Below, in pieces: positions 23,571 through 34,103 of a stretch of DNA of 64,000 nt (positions within the stretch are counted from its first letter, which is position 1; each line of letters begins with the position of its first letter). Both the position numbers and the translations under genes were made by a program. This DNA is from Branchinecta lynchi (lineage: Eukaryota > Arthropoda > Branchiopoda > Anostraca > Branchinectidae): NCBI GenBank assembly GCA_023053575.1, contig JAKZAP010000011.1, positions 1,984,001 to 2,048,000 of the forward strand. Direction: 5' to 3'. Below the pieces are notes generated by a model. The model was not told the DNA's origin and did no database searches. It saw only the letters and a list, made by a program, of their open reading frames with translations.

Positions 23571-25499
23571 GAGATGGAATTCATAAATGAAGAGGGGCAA
23601 CCCCAATGTTTCTACGTCCTACTGCATGACATTCTAGCCAAGGACCCAGTGCTTCGCCACTTTAGGGCCACTAGGCGCCAGAAATCTTGTGAATAGTACC
23701 TTTTCCGCAGTATACATCTCTGCGTTCGACAGGGACCTTTATTTCTTTTTCACTAAAACATTACCGGTTTCCCGACGAGCTTCCCTCCGGGACTCTCGGA
23801 ATGATGGGAACGAGCCCTTGATGCTCAGAGAACCTAATTCTCCTCGGATTTGGTCCATTGTGTATTAACGTCTCAACGGGGACTCGTCCCTGTAATATCG
23901 TGTGCCATTCCCTGCTCTCAAGTTCCCCGGTGGGGAAATCCCTTCTGCCGCGGGAACGTAATGGCTCATTTGCACCGTCTTTAAGCGCACCTCCAAAGTC
24001 CGCGTTAATGGTGGAGGAATGGGGTGCTTAGCGGAGTTTATACAGTTAGGGAGGTGTCCATTTGTGACCTTTACGGAAATCTTCTGAATTTACGAGGTGT
24101 GACCGAGTTAAGGGAGCAAGCAGCTTTGACAGCGGTTTCGCAGCATACCAAGTCGGTGGAGGGTTGTGTTGCTCGTAGCGTCGAGTTCGCTTAAAGCTTA
24201 GCCGAAAGGGCTGGGATAGGACAATCTAGTTACTCATCACTAATTCACTTAAATTGGCTTGAAGACCCGCTGAAAATGCCTTACTTCGTTGTTTCACTAC
24301 CAGGGGCGTCCGCGACACCTTCCTGATATAGGGGGGGGGGGGGTCACAATTTTACCATTTTTTCGGGTAGTGTCTCCGTAATGACCATCTCTGCAGAAAC
24401 TCTAGAATAGACTTACTGTTTTGTTCTGACTTTTATTATGTGTTACAAGCAACAAAAAATAGGCTCGGTAAAGTTTTACTGAAAATTCAGCTTTTTTTTC
24501 ATTCAGTTATTTGAATACTGAAATATCTTGACAAATCTGAGAGATTTTGTATTTTTCGTAATAACGCTGAGAGCGTGCGCTGCTTGCATATCAAACCAGA
24601 TTTCATCCAGACGCGGAGATTTTGAACTTGAACAAAAGCCTGCATCTCCTGGGCAATAGATGTGACATCGTAGAAGTTACGCCTGTAGAAAAGTAGGAAA
24701 ACGATTTTCGGATATGTCTTGCTATGAATCTGATATTTTTCGGCAACGGCTTACATTTATAGTTGGTAAATATTTCAAGCGTAGAGGGACAAGCACATAG
24801 AGGTATGAAATATCCGAAAGCATAAGTTCGTTCTATGAAATCGACCATCCCTGGATAAAGGAGAAACGAAGTAACGCATTTTTATCTGGTTTTCAGGAAT
24901 ATTTTATTGAAAAAGTGATATGTTACTAGACGTGTTGGACCTCAGACCTATTTGGTTAAACTTTAAGATTGTCAGTTAGAACTAAAAAGTCTTTAGTAGC
25001 AGACGCTGGTCAGCCAATGTTGAACACAAAGGGGCCTTAACCATCAATAAGCTTAATAAAAAGTCTCCCCCCTTTGTCTGAGGTGACAGGGATTTTCTTG
25101 GCCAGCTTGAAAGCTTTCGACACTAGAGGTAGGACATCTTTCAGTTCACGGAAAACTTCGAATATTTTCTTTTTGTTTGTTTCGAGGCTCTCTTGCCGAC
25201 TTTTGAGATCATGTCGGAACAAGGTTAACTCGTCATTGAACTATTCTCGGCTTTTCGTCGGAAAGGATTCGAGAAAGCTCTCGAAGCTGGAGTAGACGGT
25301 ACCGTGATATTATTCATGGAAAAGTATTTGTAGTTGGAAATGATAGAATTCTGTAGGTTGCTTAGGAAGCTTAGGAGAAGAAAACCGGAATCGCTCGATG
25401 AATGTTCCGGTACACAATGTTGTCTGTCTGTAAGACTCACTCTGGTAAGTTGTGTGCCGGGGTAATCCTGGTAAGGTGTGAATCTATACTTATCCGGTA
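23571..25499. other. Intron 1, element C and unclassified sequence
   Basis: Holds an element C copy (24466-24967), a poly-G run at 24334-24348, and an inverted piece of element C near 24230 (actcatcactaattcactta). The remainder is not recognised. Confidence 0.5.
24466..24967. mobile_element. Element C copy
   Basis: Left end ggtaaagttttactgaaaat, right end tttggttaaactttaag, with the conserved atttttatctggttttcagg segment near the right end. Diverged in the middle. Confidence 0.6.
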
Positions 25500-25690
25500 A
25501 GCAAACAAATTCCGGTAGATTCCCTGAGCAAAATTCCGGCAGATCCCTGAGCAAAGCTTCGGTAGATTCTCTGAGCAAAATTCCGGTAGATTCCAAGATT
25601 CTAATAGATTCCGTCTGGCGAAGTACGGCAGATCCCCTGATCATCCTCCAGTAAATTCCCGGGGACAAGTTCCGGTACTTTCCTTGAGCA
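25500..25690 (+). repeat. ~25-bp degenerate minisatellite
   Basis: About seven units of ttccggtagattccctgagc with changes, ending about 150 bp before SSUH2-like exon 25836-26041. Confidence 0.85.
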
Positions 25691-25835
25691 CGAAGCCGCG
25701 GTGAAGAATCAAAATAAGTCAATGTATTCAGTTAATGATACGAAAGTAAGTTTGCTTTTCAGTTAAACTGTTCACTGAAGAGCTTATCATTGTAGTTTCC
25801 GCATCTAGAGGTCTTAACTGACCGTTGATTTCTAG

Positions 25836-26041
25836 GTGTTTGCATTCCGCCCCCTTATGACCCCGAGGAGTCGAACGAGGGAACGGGGCACTCCCGAGCC
25901 CCCGTGGCCGTAGTCCCTCCCCTGACTGAAGCTCAAGCGAGGGCCCAACTTCTATCGTTTGTTGCTGACAAGTGTTGCTGGGGAAGAGGGGCTGCGAAGG
26001 ACATGGCAATCACGAGGATTGTGACCACTTCTGCACATCAC
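25836..26041 (+). CDS. SSUH2-like: SSUH2-like gene, conserved internal exon
   Basis: A 206-nt exon lies between acceptor ttgatttctag (ends 25835) and donor gtaagt (26042). The first two bases complete a codon from the previous exon; 68 codons follow and the exon ends in phase 0. The protein runs PPPYDPEE, then PPLTEAQARAQLLSFVADK, then CCWGRGAAKDM, ending in TTSAHH. The LTE-x-A-x-x-x-LL-x-FV and CCxGxxAAxxM pattern is characteristic of the region before the zinc-binding repeats in SSUH2 proteins. Only one exon sequence is open and conserved here; the overlapping frames are noise. A degenerate ~25-bp minisatellite sits about 150 bp upstream. The product is a conserved metazoan protein with DnaJ-like zinc-finger repeats whose biochemical role is poorly defined. 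Confidence 0.88.
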
Positions 26042-26429
26042 GTAAGTGATTCTCACGCCCTTGGCCCCCCCCCCCTTGCCCGTCAATATTGTTGATTTAT
26101 TGGATATTGTGGTGATGGAGGGGGGCTTCGGAGGGGATATATCGATCATGTATATTATCCATCAGCCCAGGCAATTGAGTTTTAGTCTAACAATAGTTCC
26201 GCCCTCTTGGCAAGGGTCTTCTTCAGGCAAGTCAAGCTAGAAAACATATCTGTGTTCTGTTATCACGGGATTGCACCTCGTAAATTCAGAAGATTTCCCT
26301 AAAGGACGCAATGGAGACTTCCCTCACGGAAGAATCTCCGCTAAGCAACCCATGTTAATTAATCCACAATTTGTTTTGATGTTACTTGCCCTTCGGCCAA
26401 GTGCCATATGGCGATTGTAATTTCTGTAT

Positions 26430-27108
26430 TTGGAAATTTTACTGAAAAGGCTGCGAAATCTTGGAATTAAGGATACGGCATTAAGTTGGTTTCGGTCTTA
26501 CCTGTGCGGAAGATCAATGAAGGTGGTGATGAGTGACATATCTAGTGCAGCTATGCCTATAAATTGTGGTGTTCCCCAAGGGTCAGTCCTTGGCCCGTTA
26601 CTATTCTTGGTATATGTGGATACCCTTCGATTTTATCTAAACGATTCAGTTTTAACATCTTTCGCCGATGATACAGCTATCACAGTGTTCGCCCGGACTT
26701 CGAAAGAGCTTGTGCAAAAAGAAAACCACGTAATGAGTCGGCTTCATGTTTTTACAGCTCTAAGCTCTCTTGCAGTAAATCCAAGAAAAACGAATTTTAT
26801 GGTGTTTAGTCGAACTGGTTTGCCCGAACTTCTTGATAATGTGCTATATAATGGTGTCAACATAACACAGGTGTTTGTTTGTAAATATCTCGGATTTTAT
26901 ATTGATTGCAATTTGTCTTGGAAGAAGCACGGTGAAATAGTATCGGCAAAAGCAGCTAGAGGATTGGGAGTGATGAGGAGGCTGAAAAAAGTGTTCCCGA
27001 TAGCAGTTGTCAAACTGTTATACAGTGCTATTGTGCATCCTTACATCACGTACGGTTGTTCTGTTTGGGCAAGTAATTTCTTGGCCAATTATAAAAGAAA
27101 TCAGGAGG
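26430..27108 (+). pseudogene. LINE reverse-transcriptase fragment embedded in a family B repeat
   Basis: An open frame of about 225 codons encodes the middle of a non-LTR reverse transcriptase. LGIKDTALSWFRSYLCGR is followed by the palm motif INCGVPQGSVLGPLLFLVYV, the catalytic FADDTA, then CKYLGFYIDCNLSWKKH and YSAIVHPYITYGCSVWASN (thumb/connection). Endonuclease, N-terminal RT and 3' UTR are absent. The frame runs out at NYKRNQ into repeat sequence and stops at 27155. The motif set fits the Jockey/CR1-like side of the LINE tree. There is no poly(A) or short-repeat tail and no target-site duplication. The fragment replaces roughly 570 bp of a family B copy. The frame is intact, which suggests it is relatively young, but it cannot be autonomous. 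Confidence 0.9.
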
Positions 27109-28066
27109 GGGGGGGAAGCCAAAATATGAGGTATTTTAAACTTACGAACGAGTGATCAGATCTTGATGAAAGTTGATGTTTAGGATGACCTCGTGTCTCA
27201 GACGTCCCACTTTAAATCCGGACAGGATCCGACGACACTGGGGGGAGTTGGAGGAGGGAATCGAAAATCTTGAGAAACGCTTAGAATGGAGGGATCGGGA
27301 TGGAACTTGGTGGGAAGAACAAGCACAAGTCCTAGATACGTCATTGACGTAACCGGACCGGATCGGGGCACTGTGGGGGAGTTGGGATGGGGGTCCGGAT
27401 TTCTAGTGACCCGGCGAGTTCGGCCTACTTCCTGATGTGCTAGGGCGATGGAAATTGACAGGTATGTCAGGGATCCGAACAGATTGACTTGAGAACAGCG
27501 GTTTCCCCGATCCGACCATTGTGGGGGGAGTGGATGGATGGGGAGTCCGGAATCTAGTGGCGTGCATAACTTTTGAACGGGTGGTCGGATTTGAATGAAA
27601 CTTGTCTGGTGGAAAGAGCTATCGCCTTGGATGTTCATGGTCAAGTCCGAGTCGTGTCCGATACCTGTGGGGGGGGGGGGGGACCTGGAAACTAAAAAAA
27701 CTCTAAAAGCAGAGGGATTGGGTCGGAACTTAATGGAGAGCAAGAATTAGGCCTAGATACGAGATCGACGAATCAGAGGGTTTCGGGGTTCTGTGGGGGG
27801 AGTTGGAGGGGGTTTCATTACAGTCCGGTAGTCGCGAGTTAGAATAGTTCCAGATGTACTATGACAATGAAGATTTGCTGGCATATACCAACCCGACTTT
27901 ATTGACTTAAGAACCTGACACAACCTACCCCCGGAAACTCCGTTTCTAGATCCGAGCATTTTGGGGAGCAAGAGAAGAGAAATATGGAAATTGACGTCTG
28001 TAAATTGCGAACGCGTGGTCTGATTCGAGTGAAACTTAATTGGTGATAAGAATTGGTGGCCTCGAC

Positions 28067-29690
28067 ATGAACAAGACCTAACGTTTCAATGGGATCCCAA
28101 AAATCTAGTATTTGATCCAGACAACTGGGTCATGTCTTCGCCACACCCAGTCTTCGCCAGATCCAGTATTCGCTAGGCTAATCATCTGAGAAAACCAAGT
28201 TCAGATATACCCTTATCAGGCATATCTGTTTTGATAATACTGACCGAAACTTACTGCTTCACTTCTGCCATACTTCCGGTTTCGGCCAAATTCCGAAGTA
28301 CTTGTCCAGCAGAAAAAGAAAACTCAATTTTGGGTATGTAGGAAAAGTCTAGGTATTTGTGCTTTATTTAATTCTGTTGAAAGTTGGTGCAGTTTTCTAG
28401 AAGGTTTGCGAGCGGAAAAGTTTATTAGTTTTATCAACGTCATTCGTGAAATGACGTTTATAGAACTTGCCAAAGAAAACACTAATATAAAAATATTTAA
28501 ACGACGTTCTTCGTACCGACAACGACGTTGTCCGGCGAACAAATGTGTTTCACCATCATTTTCAGCATGTCTTTTTATCCCTAAATCGAACACTGTCGGT
28601 AAATCATGAAACTTGTCGTAGGGAAATCGGCAACGTCTGTCGGTGCACGGGTTCCGTTTTCAGTACCGACAAGAGCTGTTCAGGTAAATCAGTAAAACAA
28701 TTATTCGTGAACAGTGGAGTAACAAATACTTATAAAATGTGGAACGAATGCATTTTTTATCTTTCATAGTCAGTAGTGCTTCAAATAAAACTTTAACTTA
28801 AAAAAAAAATTCCGGTTTCAACTGGATTCCTGACGAATTATATGTCCGGGCGAAAAGTGAATGTCATATACAGACTCAGCGTCTCCTTAGCCCTAAATCT
28901 GTCATCTAATCAACTTCAGATAAAATTTTTGCTTTTCACGAATTTTCCGGTTTTGGCCGGATTCCGGGCGAACTATTTGGCCGGGTAGAAAATGCTTTTC
29001 ATATAAGTCTTCAGCATGCCTTCTTACTCCTAAATCTGTCATCTAATCAACTTCAAATAAAACTTCTAATTTTAACCATCTTTCCGGTTGTTGCCGGATT
29101 CCGGACGAACGACTTGTCCGGCAGAAAATGGTTTTCATCATCATTTTCAGTATGTCTTCTTACCCCTAAATCAAACATCTTATAAACTTCAGATAAACTT
29201 TTACTTTTAACCAACTTTCCGTTTTTGCCCGATTCCGGACGAACTACTTGTCGGACGAGGAAATGGTTTAAGCATCGTGATCAGCATGTCTTCTTACCCC
29301 TAAATCGAACATTTAATCAACTTCAAACGAAATTTTTACTTTTAACCAAATTTCCGGGTGCCAACTGCCGGATTCTGGCGAACTACTTGTCGGACGAGAA
29401 AATAATTTGCATATTCGTGTTCAGCATGTCTTCTTACCCTATAATCGACTATCAAATTAGCTGTTTAAAAATATTTAGTTTGTCCCTTAATTTGAACCCC
29501 CTCCCCCACCCCTAAATGTAGGGCTAAAGAGCCCATCTACGAACTTGACCCGAAGAATCTTCACAAAAAGTTTCATCCAAATATCTCATTCCCTTCGAGA
29601 GTTCTAGTGCTGACAGACTGACAACTTTTACAATGTCATAGGTATCCCTCCACTTACGTTTTGGGATCCCGAAAACATGCGCTCGAAGTA
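28067..29690 (+). mobile_element. Family A element nested in family B
   Basis: The 5' end is aacaagacctaacgtttcaa with gggatccc, then five or more ~135-bp core units (28800-29450) and the 3' end acgttttgggatcccgaaaa. Here the GTCY tract beside the 3' end is reduced to gacagactgaca. It sits inside the family B copy 26383-30460. Confidence 0.8.
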
Positions 29691-30499
29691 TGTGCGACCA
29701 CGGTGGGGGGGGGACATAAAAACCAAACGGATGGACCGAATGAGAAGCAAGTTCGACAGTGCCGAGTTTATGCGGCCTAGATTTGTTAGTTGGCGTCCGG
29801 GCCGGATTCGGCCAAGGTAGGGGGGTACTGGAAACTGCAGATAGGCTATGCTCCAATTTCAGTAAAACTTGATGGACAGGAAGAGGGAATTAATAGAGAC
29901 GACGTTTATGTTATGCATGTCCTGTTCGGCCACAGTAGGGGGAGTTGAAGGGAGATTGTCGTAAACTTTGAGGCTCGCATAGGGTTCAAACGAGTACATC
30001 AGTTTAAATGAAACATGGAACTTAGAGAAAGCATATACTTTAGATGACATATTTTGGGCCCGAACCGGATCCGACAACGTTGGTGGGGGGGGGGGGGGGG
30101 CGGTACCGGAATTTTCCAAAAATGCTCAGACTTGATAGATGGTATAAAAGAAGATGCTTTAGATGGTCCTTTTTTTAGTCTGAACCAGATTCGGCCACGG
30201 CCCACGGTAGGGGGAGACCGAGGGATTACCGGAAATCGTCTAGGGATGAAACGAGTGGATTTACTTGGCTGAAACTTGGAAGTTTGAACATTCATGTGCA
30301 TTTGCTACAGATAATCGAGACGATGCCGGAACTGCTCAGAAGTGAGTGAAACTAAATATTCTATTTCTATTTCCGAACCGCATTTTAGACTGCGGGTGTC
30401 TTTTGTGACGTTCTCATCTACTTTGGTTTACTGCCTACTCGTAACAAGTCGCATACGAGCTCATTTGTGCCATATTTTGTGAAGTTTTTTAGCAAGTGA

Positions 30500-30752
30500 A
30501 GACACGTAAAATGTTTTGACAATTAATCTAATATTACATATTTTACATTTTTTATATTTGACATACCGTTTAATTTTGTTTATTTTTTATGTTGACATAC
30601 CGTTTAATTTTGTTACAAGTTATGAAGTCGTACAAGTTTTAAAACGAATTGTATATATCAATTATATTTGTTTAAGTTGACAGTCCTATGTTATCATGTT
30701 GTGAAACAGATATTCAGGAATAAATGCGATGATTGATTGATTGATTGATTGT
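30500..30752 (+). mobile_element. Probable LINE/SINE 3' end with TGAT tail
   Basis: An AT-rich segment ends caggaataaatgcgatgatt followed by repeats of gattgattgattg (30728-30751). An AATAAA signal followed by a short tandem tail is the usual LINE-type 3' end. A ~38-bp unit (gacataccgtttaattttg) is duplicated at 30561 and 30596. Confidence 0.35.
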
Positions 30753-31049
30753 AGCTCTTGTATGTAGAAGTAGACGGTAAAAACATTCCAGCATTCAGGT
30801 CGTGAATTTGTTCGACCTGGTTTATATCTGTATATTAGCCTACAGTAGGCTATGTTGATAAGTAAACAAGCAGAAGAACAAAGCACGTTGACGTCGGCAA
30901 GGGTCTGTTTGTTTTCCCGTGGATTACGTTAATAGTATAAGCACTGAGGTCTCTAAAACAACCTGGGTGACAAGTATGCAGGCGCTCACTGATCTATCAC
31001 TCCTCATTCCCGACTCCTGATCGTTCGTTCAAAATTTCCCACTGCAACT

Positions 31050-31797
31050 CCAACAAGACCAAAGGTTTTGATGGGATTCCAAAAATTCAATATCTGATCC
31101 AGACAACTGGTTCTTGTCTTAGCCAGATCCAGTCATCGCCAGACTCCTTGAACATTTTTACAATTAAAATTCAGAAACAGATTAAGGCCAAATAGCTAGT
31201 CATCTGAGAAAACCAAGTTCAGATATGGATTCAGCATGTGTGTTTACCCCTATAAGTCATATCTGTTTTGACGAAAACTTCCTGCCACTTCTGCCAATTT
31301 CCTGGTTTCGGCCGAACTCCAGAACTACTTGTCCGGCAAAAAAAGAAAGCTCAAAAACGAACGCAGGGTATCTTCTTTCCCCAATAATGAACATCTAATC
31401 AACTTCAAATAAAAATTTAACTTATAACAAATTTTCCGACTCCAGCCGGATTCCGGTCGAACTACATTTCCGGGTAAAATATGGTTGTCAAACACGGATT
31501 CAGCATCTCTTCTTACCCTTAAATCGGTTATCTAGTCAACTAGAAATAACACTTAAGCTTCTAACAATTTTCCGGTTTTGGCCGGATTCGGGGGGAACTA
31601 CATGTCCAGGTAGAATTTTTTTTTCACATAAGTATTCAGCATGTCTTCTTGCCCTAAATCAAACATCTAATCAACTCCAAATTTTAATTTTAACAAACTT
31701 TCCGGTTTGGGCGGACGGACGGACGGACAGACGGACAACTTTTGCGATGTCATAGGTATCCCTCCACTTGCGTTTTGGGAACCCAAAAACGCACAGA
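31050..31797 (+). mobile_element. Family A element, short core
   Basis: The 5' end aacaagaccaaaggttttga is followed by gggattcc (one mismatch in the palindrome). The core has about three units. A clean (ACGG)n tract, gggcggacggacggacggac, lies at 31709-31728. The 3' end is tgcgttttgggaacccaaaa. Confidence 0.8.
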
Positions 31798-32455
31798 CCA
31801 CCTTGTTTGGCAAAGCCTTACCTAGTTCTGCGAGCTTCTACTTCGCACATGCACAGCTCTGTTTGCTGAAATACCCCCTTATCTGTATTCTCTGGAACTT
31901 TAACCCCTCCTGATATCACAAGCTGAGTAATAAAAATTCTCTTTTGCTGTTACAATGTTAATTTTTCTACGAACAAAGCTTACAAATAGGTCACCCGAGG
32001 CCACCGGCTTGGAACATTGCCATCTATCTTAGATAAGTGAATTCTTTCAAAGAATAGGGGTTAGTTGTTTCCAGAGGATTCACTGGCTCCACTGCTATGG
32101 CGTATCTTTTCTTCTGTTGCCAAGCATGCGGAATAAAGGCCTTCACGACGTCGTTAATCGTCTAACAAATTCACGACTTGACGTTAGTAGCCTTGGCTAT
32201 TTCGTATTTGCTTGTCTTGCTGGAATCCAGCGGGATATGGCTGATGTTACTGAGCTTATCCTCGTGAACTGCCTGTCTGCAGTACGAGCTAAAGCTTATA
32301 ATGGATCGGGATGAACTTTGGGAATGGCCTGAGTCTATGCGGAGCAAAGACCTAAAGCCTGGTTTTGTGTCGCGGACGAATTTTTTTAACGTGCGTGGTA
32401 CGGAAACCAAAGAGCAGAAGGTTGCACAAAATTTAAATAGAGGATACCTATGACT
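31798..32455. other. Giant intron, unclassified
   Basis: A family A head remnant (gaggatacctatgact) lies at 32440 next to the LINE end. ORFs at 32117-32410 have no recognised domain. Confidence 0.45.
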
Positions 32456-33287
32456 TGGTAAAATTTATTTATTTCCCTCAGAACTGAGGAGTACATAATA
32501 TTGTATAAAACAGAACTATGCCTAAACCATCTGGTCCAATCATTAACACATAAATGTTATAAAAAATACACACGATTTTGACAACTAAGTTACGCACTAT
32601 ATTATTCACTTGTTAAAAAATGGGTACAGGTTATGGGTTTGGAGGGCTACCGAAGCTTTTTTATAAAAGTTGGTAATCTTTTTCCTCAAAATTAGAACTT
32701 TGTCTTTTACTTTAAAATTGTAAACCAACTGGGAATTACTGAAAGAAATGGGGAACCCAAGGAGAAATTTGGAAAATTCGAAATATGAAATTTTAATAGC
32801 AGATATGTCGCAAATTCGAAAATTTTCTACGATTGTTGCAGCCAAAAGAACATGAGGTAAAGCAACAGCGGTGAACAATGACCCGAGGATGTCTTTCCAA
32901 TATCGCCCAAGAAAACGAATTAAGAGGCCAAATGCCTTGCGAATTCTTTCTTGTATATGATTGATAATTATAGACTGAGAAACCTTAGCTGAAGATGCAT
33001 ATAGGATCCCTAAGTATGTCACTATATCACATGCTGAAAAAATAATCCCATTACCGCAATCAAGACATTCATTTCCTTCCACGGTGCTATTTACAACAAA
33101 AGACTGGCATTTACCAGCACTAACGGAAAGACCCTTTGCTGACAGAGAAGTGGCAAGACGGTTAAGATTCTCAGCCAACGCAGCTTTTGATTTACTCAGT
33201 AAAGTTGTGTCGTCGGCATAAGCTAGGTAAGAGACATCTCGAAGAGCCGAAATCAGGGAAAAAGAATCAGGGAAATCGAAATCAGTT
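32456..33287 (-). mobile_element. 5'-truncated LINE with YADD motif, RT palm-to-C-terminus and 3' end
   Basis: The minus-strand frame begins near 33287 (TDFDFPDSFSLISALRDV), continues SYLAYADDTTLLSKSKAAL with the RT catalytic YADD, then AENLNRLATSLSAKGLSVS and CDIVTYLGILYAS (GLSVS...K and YLG motifs of the RT palm/thumb). The frame stays open to the stop at 32606. A 3' UTR follows to about 32456, ending aaataaataaatttt. It is a different LINE family from its neighbour at 33303-34047. Both are inserted into one family A head: the left junction is in cctatgact and the right junction in agttgtccgcctg. Confidence 0.87.
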
Positions 33288-33302
33288 GTCCGCCTGTCCG
33301 TC

Positions 33303-34047
33303 TGTTCAAGTTCAAGTTCTTTTATTATTTAAACATACATATTTAACAATATTCACATAACGTCCCCAGCAGGGAGACTGGCTCGAAAGCCGGGCGACAA
33401 ACGGGATAAATAAACAAACCCAGAAGAAACGGATGCCATCACACTTCTCACTCTATCCCACACCAAAAAAAAAATATATACCAGAAATTTGTATTTTTAT
33501 AATTATATTATTATTGATCCGATAGCTGAAAGGCCGGGAGCTACTCACAAACTAATATTCATTAATAAGTACAGCTTTAATTTTAGCTTTTATTGTTATG
33601 AGCGACAGACTCTGGTTAAAACAAGATTCATATTTGTTCCAATATTTAGTAATAATATTTTTAGGGGAAAATCTTGATCGCTCGGAAACAATTAAAGGCA
33701 TAGGAAGCTTGCTTGAAGGACGACGAGTACTGTACGGTCGGACTGAAGGAGGGCCTGGAAAAAATGATTTGAAGCAAACTGGCAGCAGATCCTTTAGATA
33801 ACGGACATGGAAAAGTATACAATGAAAAACTAGGATTTGTCTAACAGGAATAATACTGAAATAACTGTAAAGACTTTTAGTTGGAGATTTACCAGGAAGA
33901 GAAACTGGGGAATAAAATAATATCTTAAGGATTCTCACTGCTTTGTTTTGTAACTTCACAATAGGAGAAATATGAGACTGAAACGTACTCAAATAAATAA
34001 TCGAACAATAATTAATATACGAATGAACAAGAGAAAAATATTTTCAT
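33303..34047 (-). mobile_element. 5'-truncated LINE, C-terminal ORF2 and 3' UTR with CTTGAA tail
   Basis: On the minus strand a frame from about 34043 to 33552 reads SLVHSYINYCSIIYLSTFQS, then HISPIVKLQNKAVRILK, matching the conserved stretch after the RT domain of CR1-like LINEs, and later YSTRRPSSKLPMPL. It stops at 33552. The 3' UTR follows and ends in aataaaag plus cttgaacttgaac, a short tandem tail typical of this LINE group. The 3' end is set directly against a (GTCY)n tract (gtccgtctgt), and the 5' truncation is at about 34047. It is dead on arrival: no endonuclease or RT catalytic motifs. Confidence 0.85.
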
Positions 34048-34103
34048 GAAAACAGTCGGTTTTTCTGAAAATTGGTCGATTTTCCTCAAAATAGTCGGTT
34101 TTT

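Larger units (their letters stand above)
26383..30460 (-). mobile_element. Family B element carrying an RT fragment and a nested family A element
   Basis: The minus-strand copy begins with a decayed hairpin at 26383-26408 (cttgcccttcggccaag), then the RT fragment (26430-27108), then core units with G-runs, and ends with cctactcgtaacaagt...gagctcat near 30455. A family A element (28067-29690) is inserted at gcctcgacatg. The neighbouring uninterrupted copy at 34104-36208 shows the expected continuous sequence (acctcgttcgaactgtatgc). Confidence 0.75.

Noticed and set aside
27198..27743. 181-codon minus-strand ORF rich in Pro
   Set aside because: Lies wholly in family B core; Pro-rich because of C-runs. 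Similar ORFs occur in other B copies (34404-34901, 35542-35943, 39724-40005).
32117..32314. 65-codon ORF (MPSMRNKGLHDVVNRL...) considered as an exon
   Set aside because: No acceptor/donor pair with matching phase for the SSUH2-like gene and no recognised motif.
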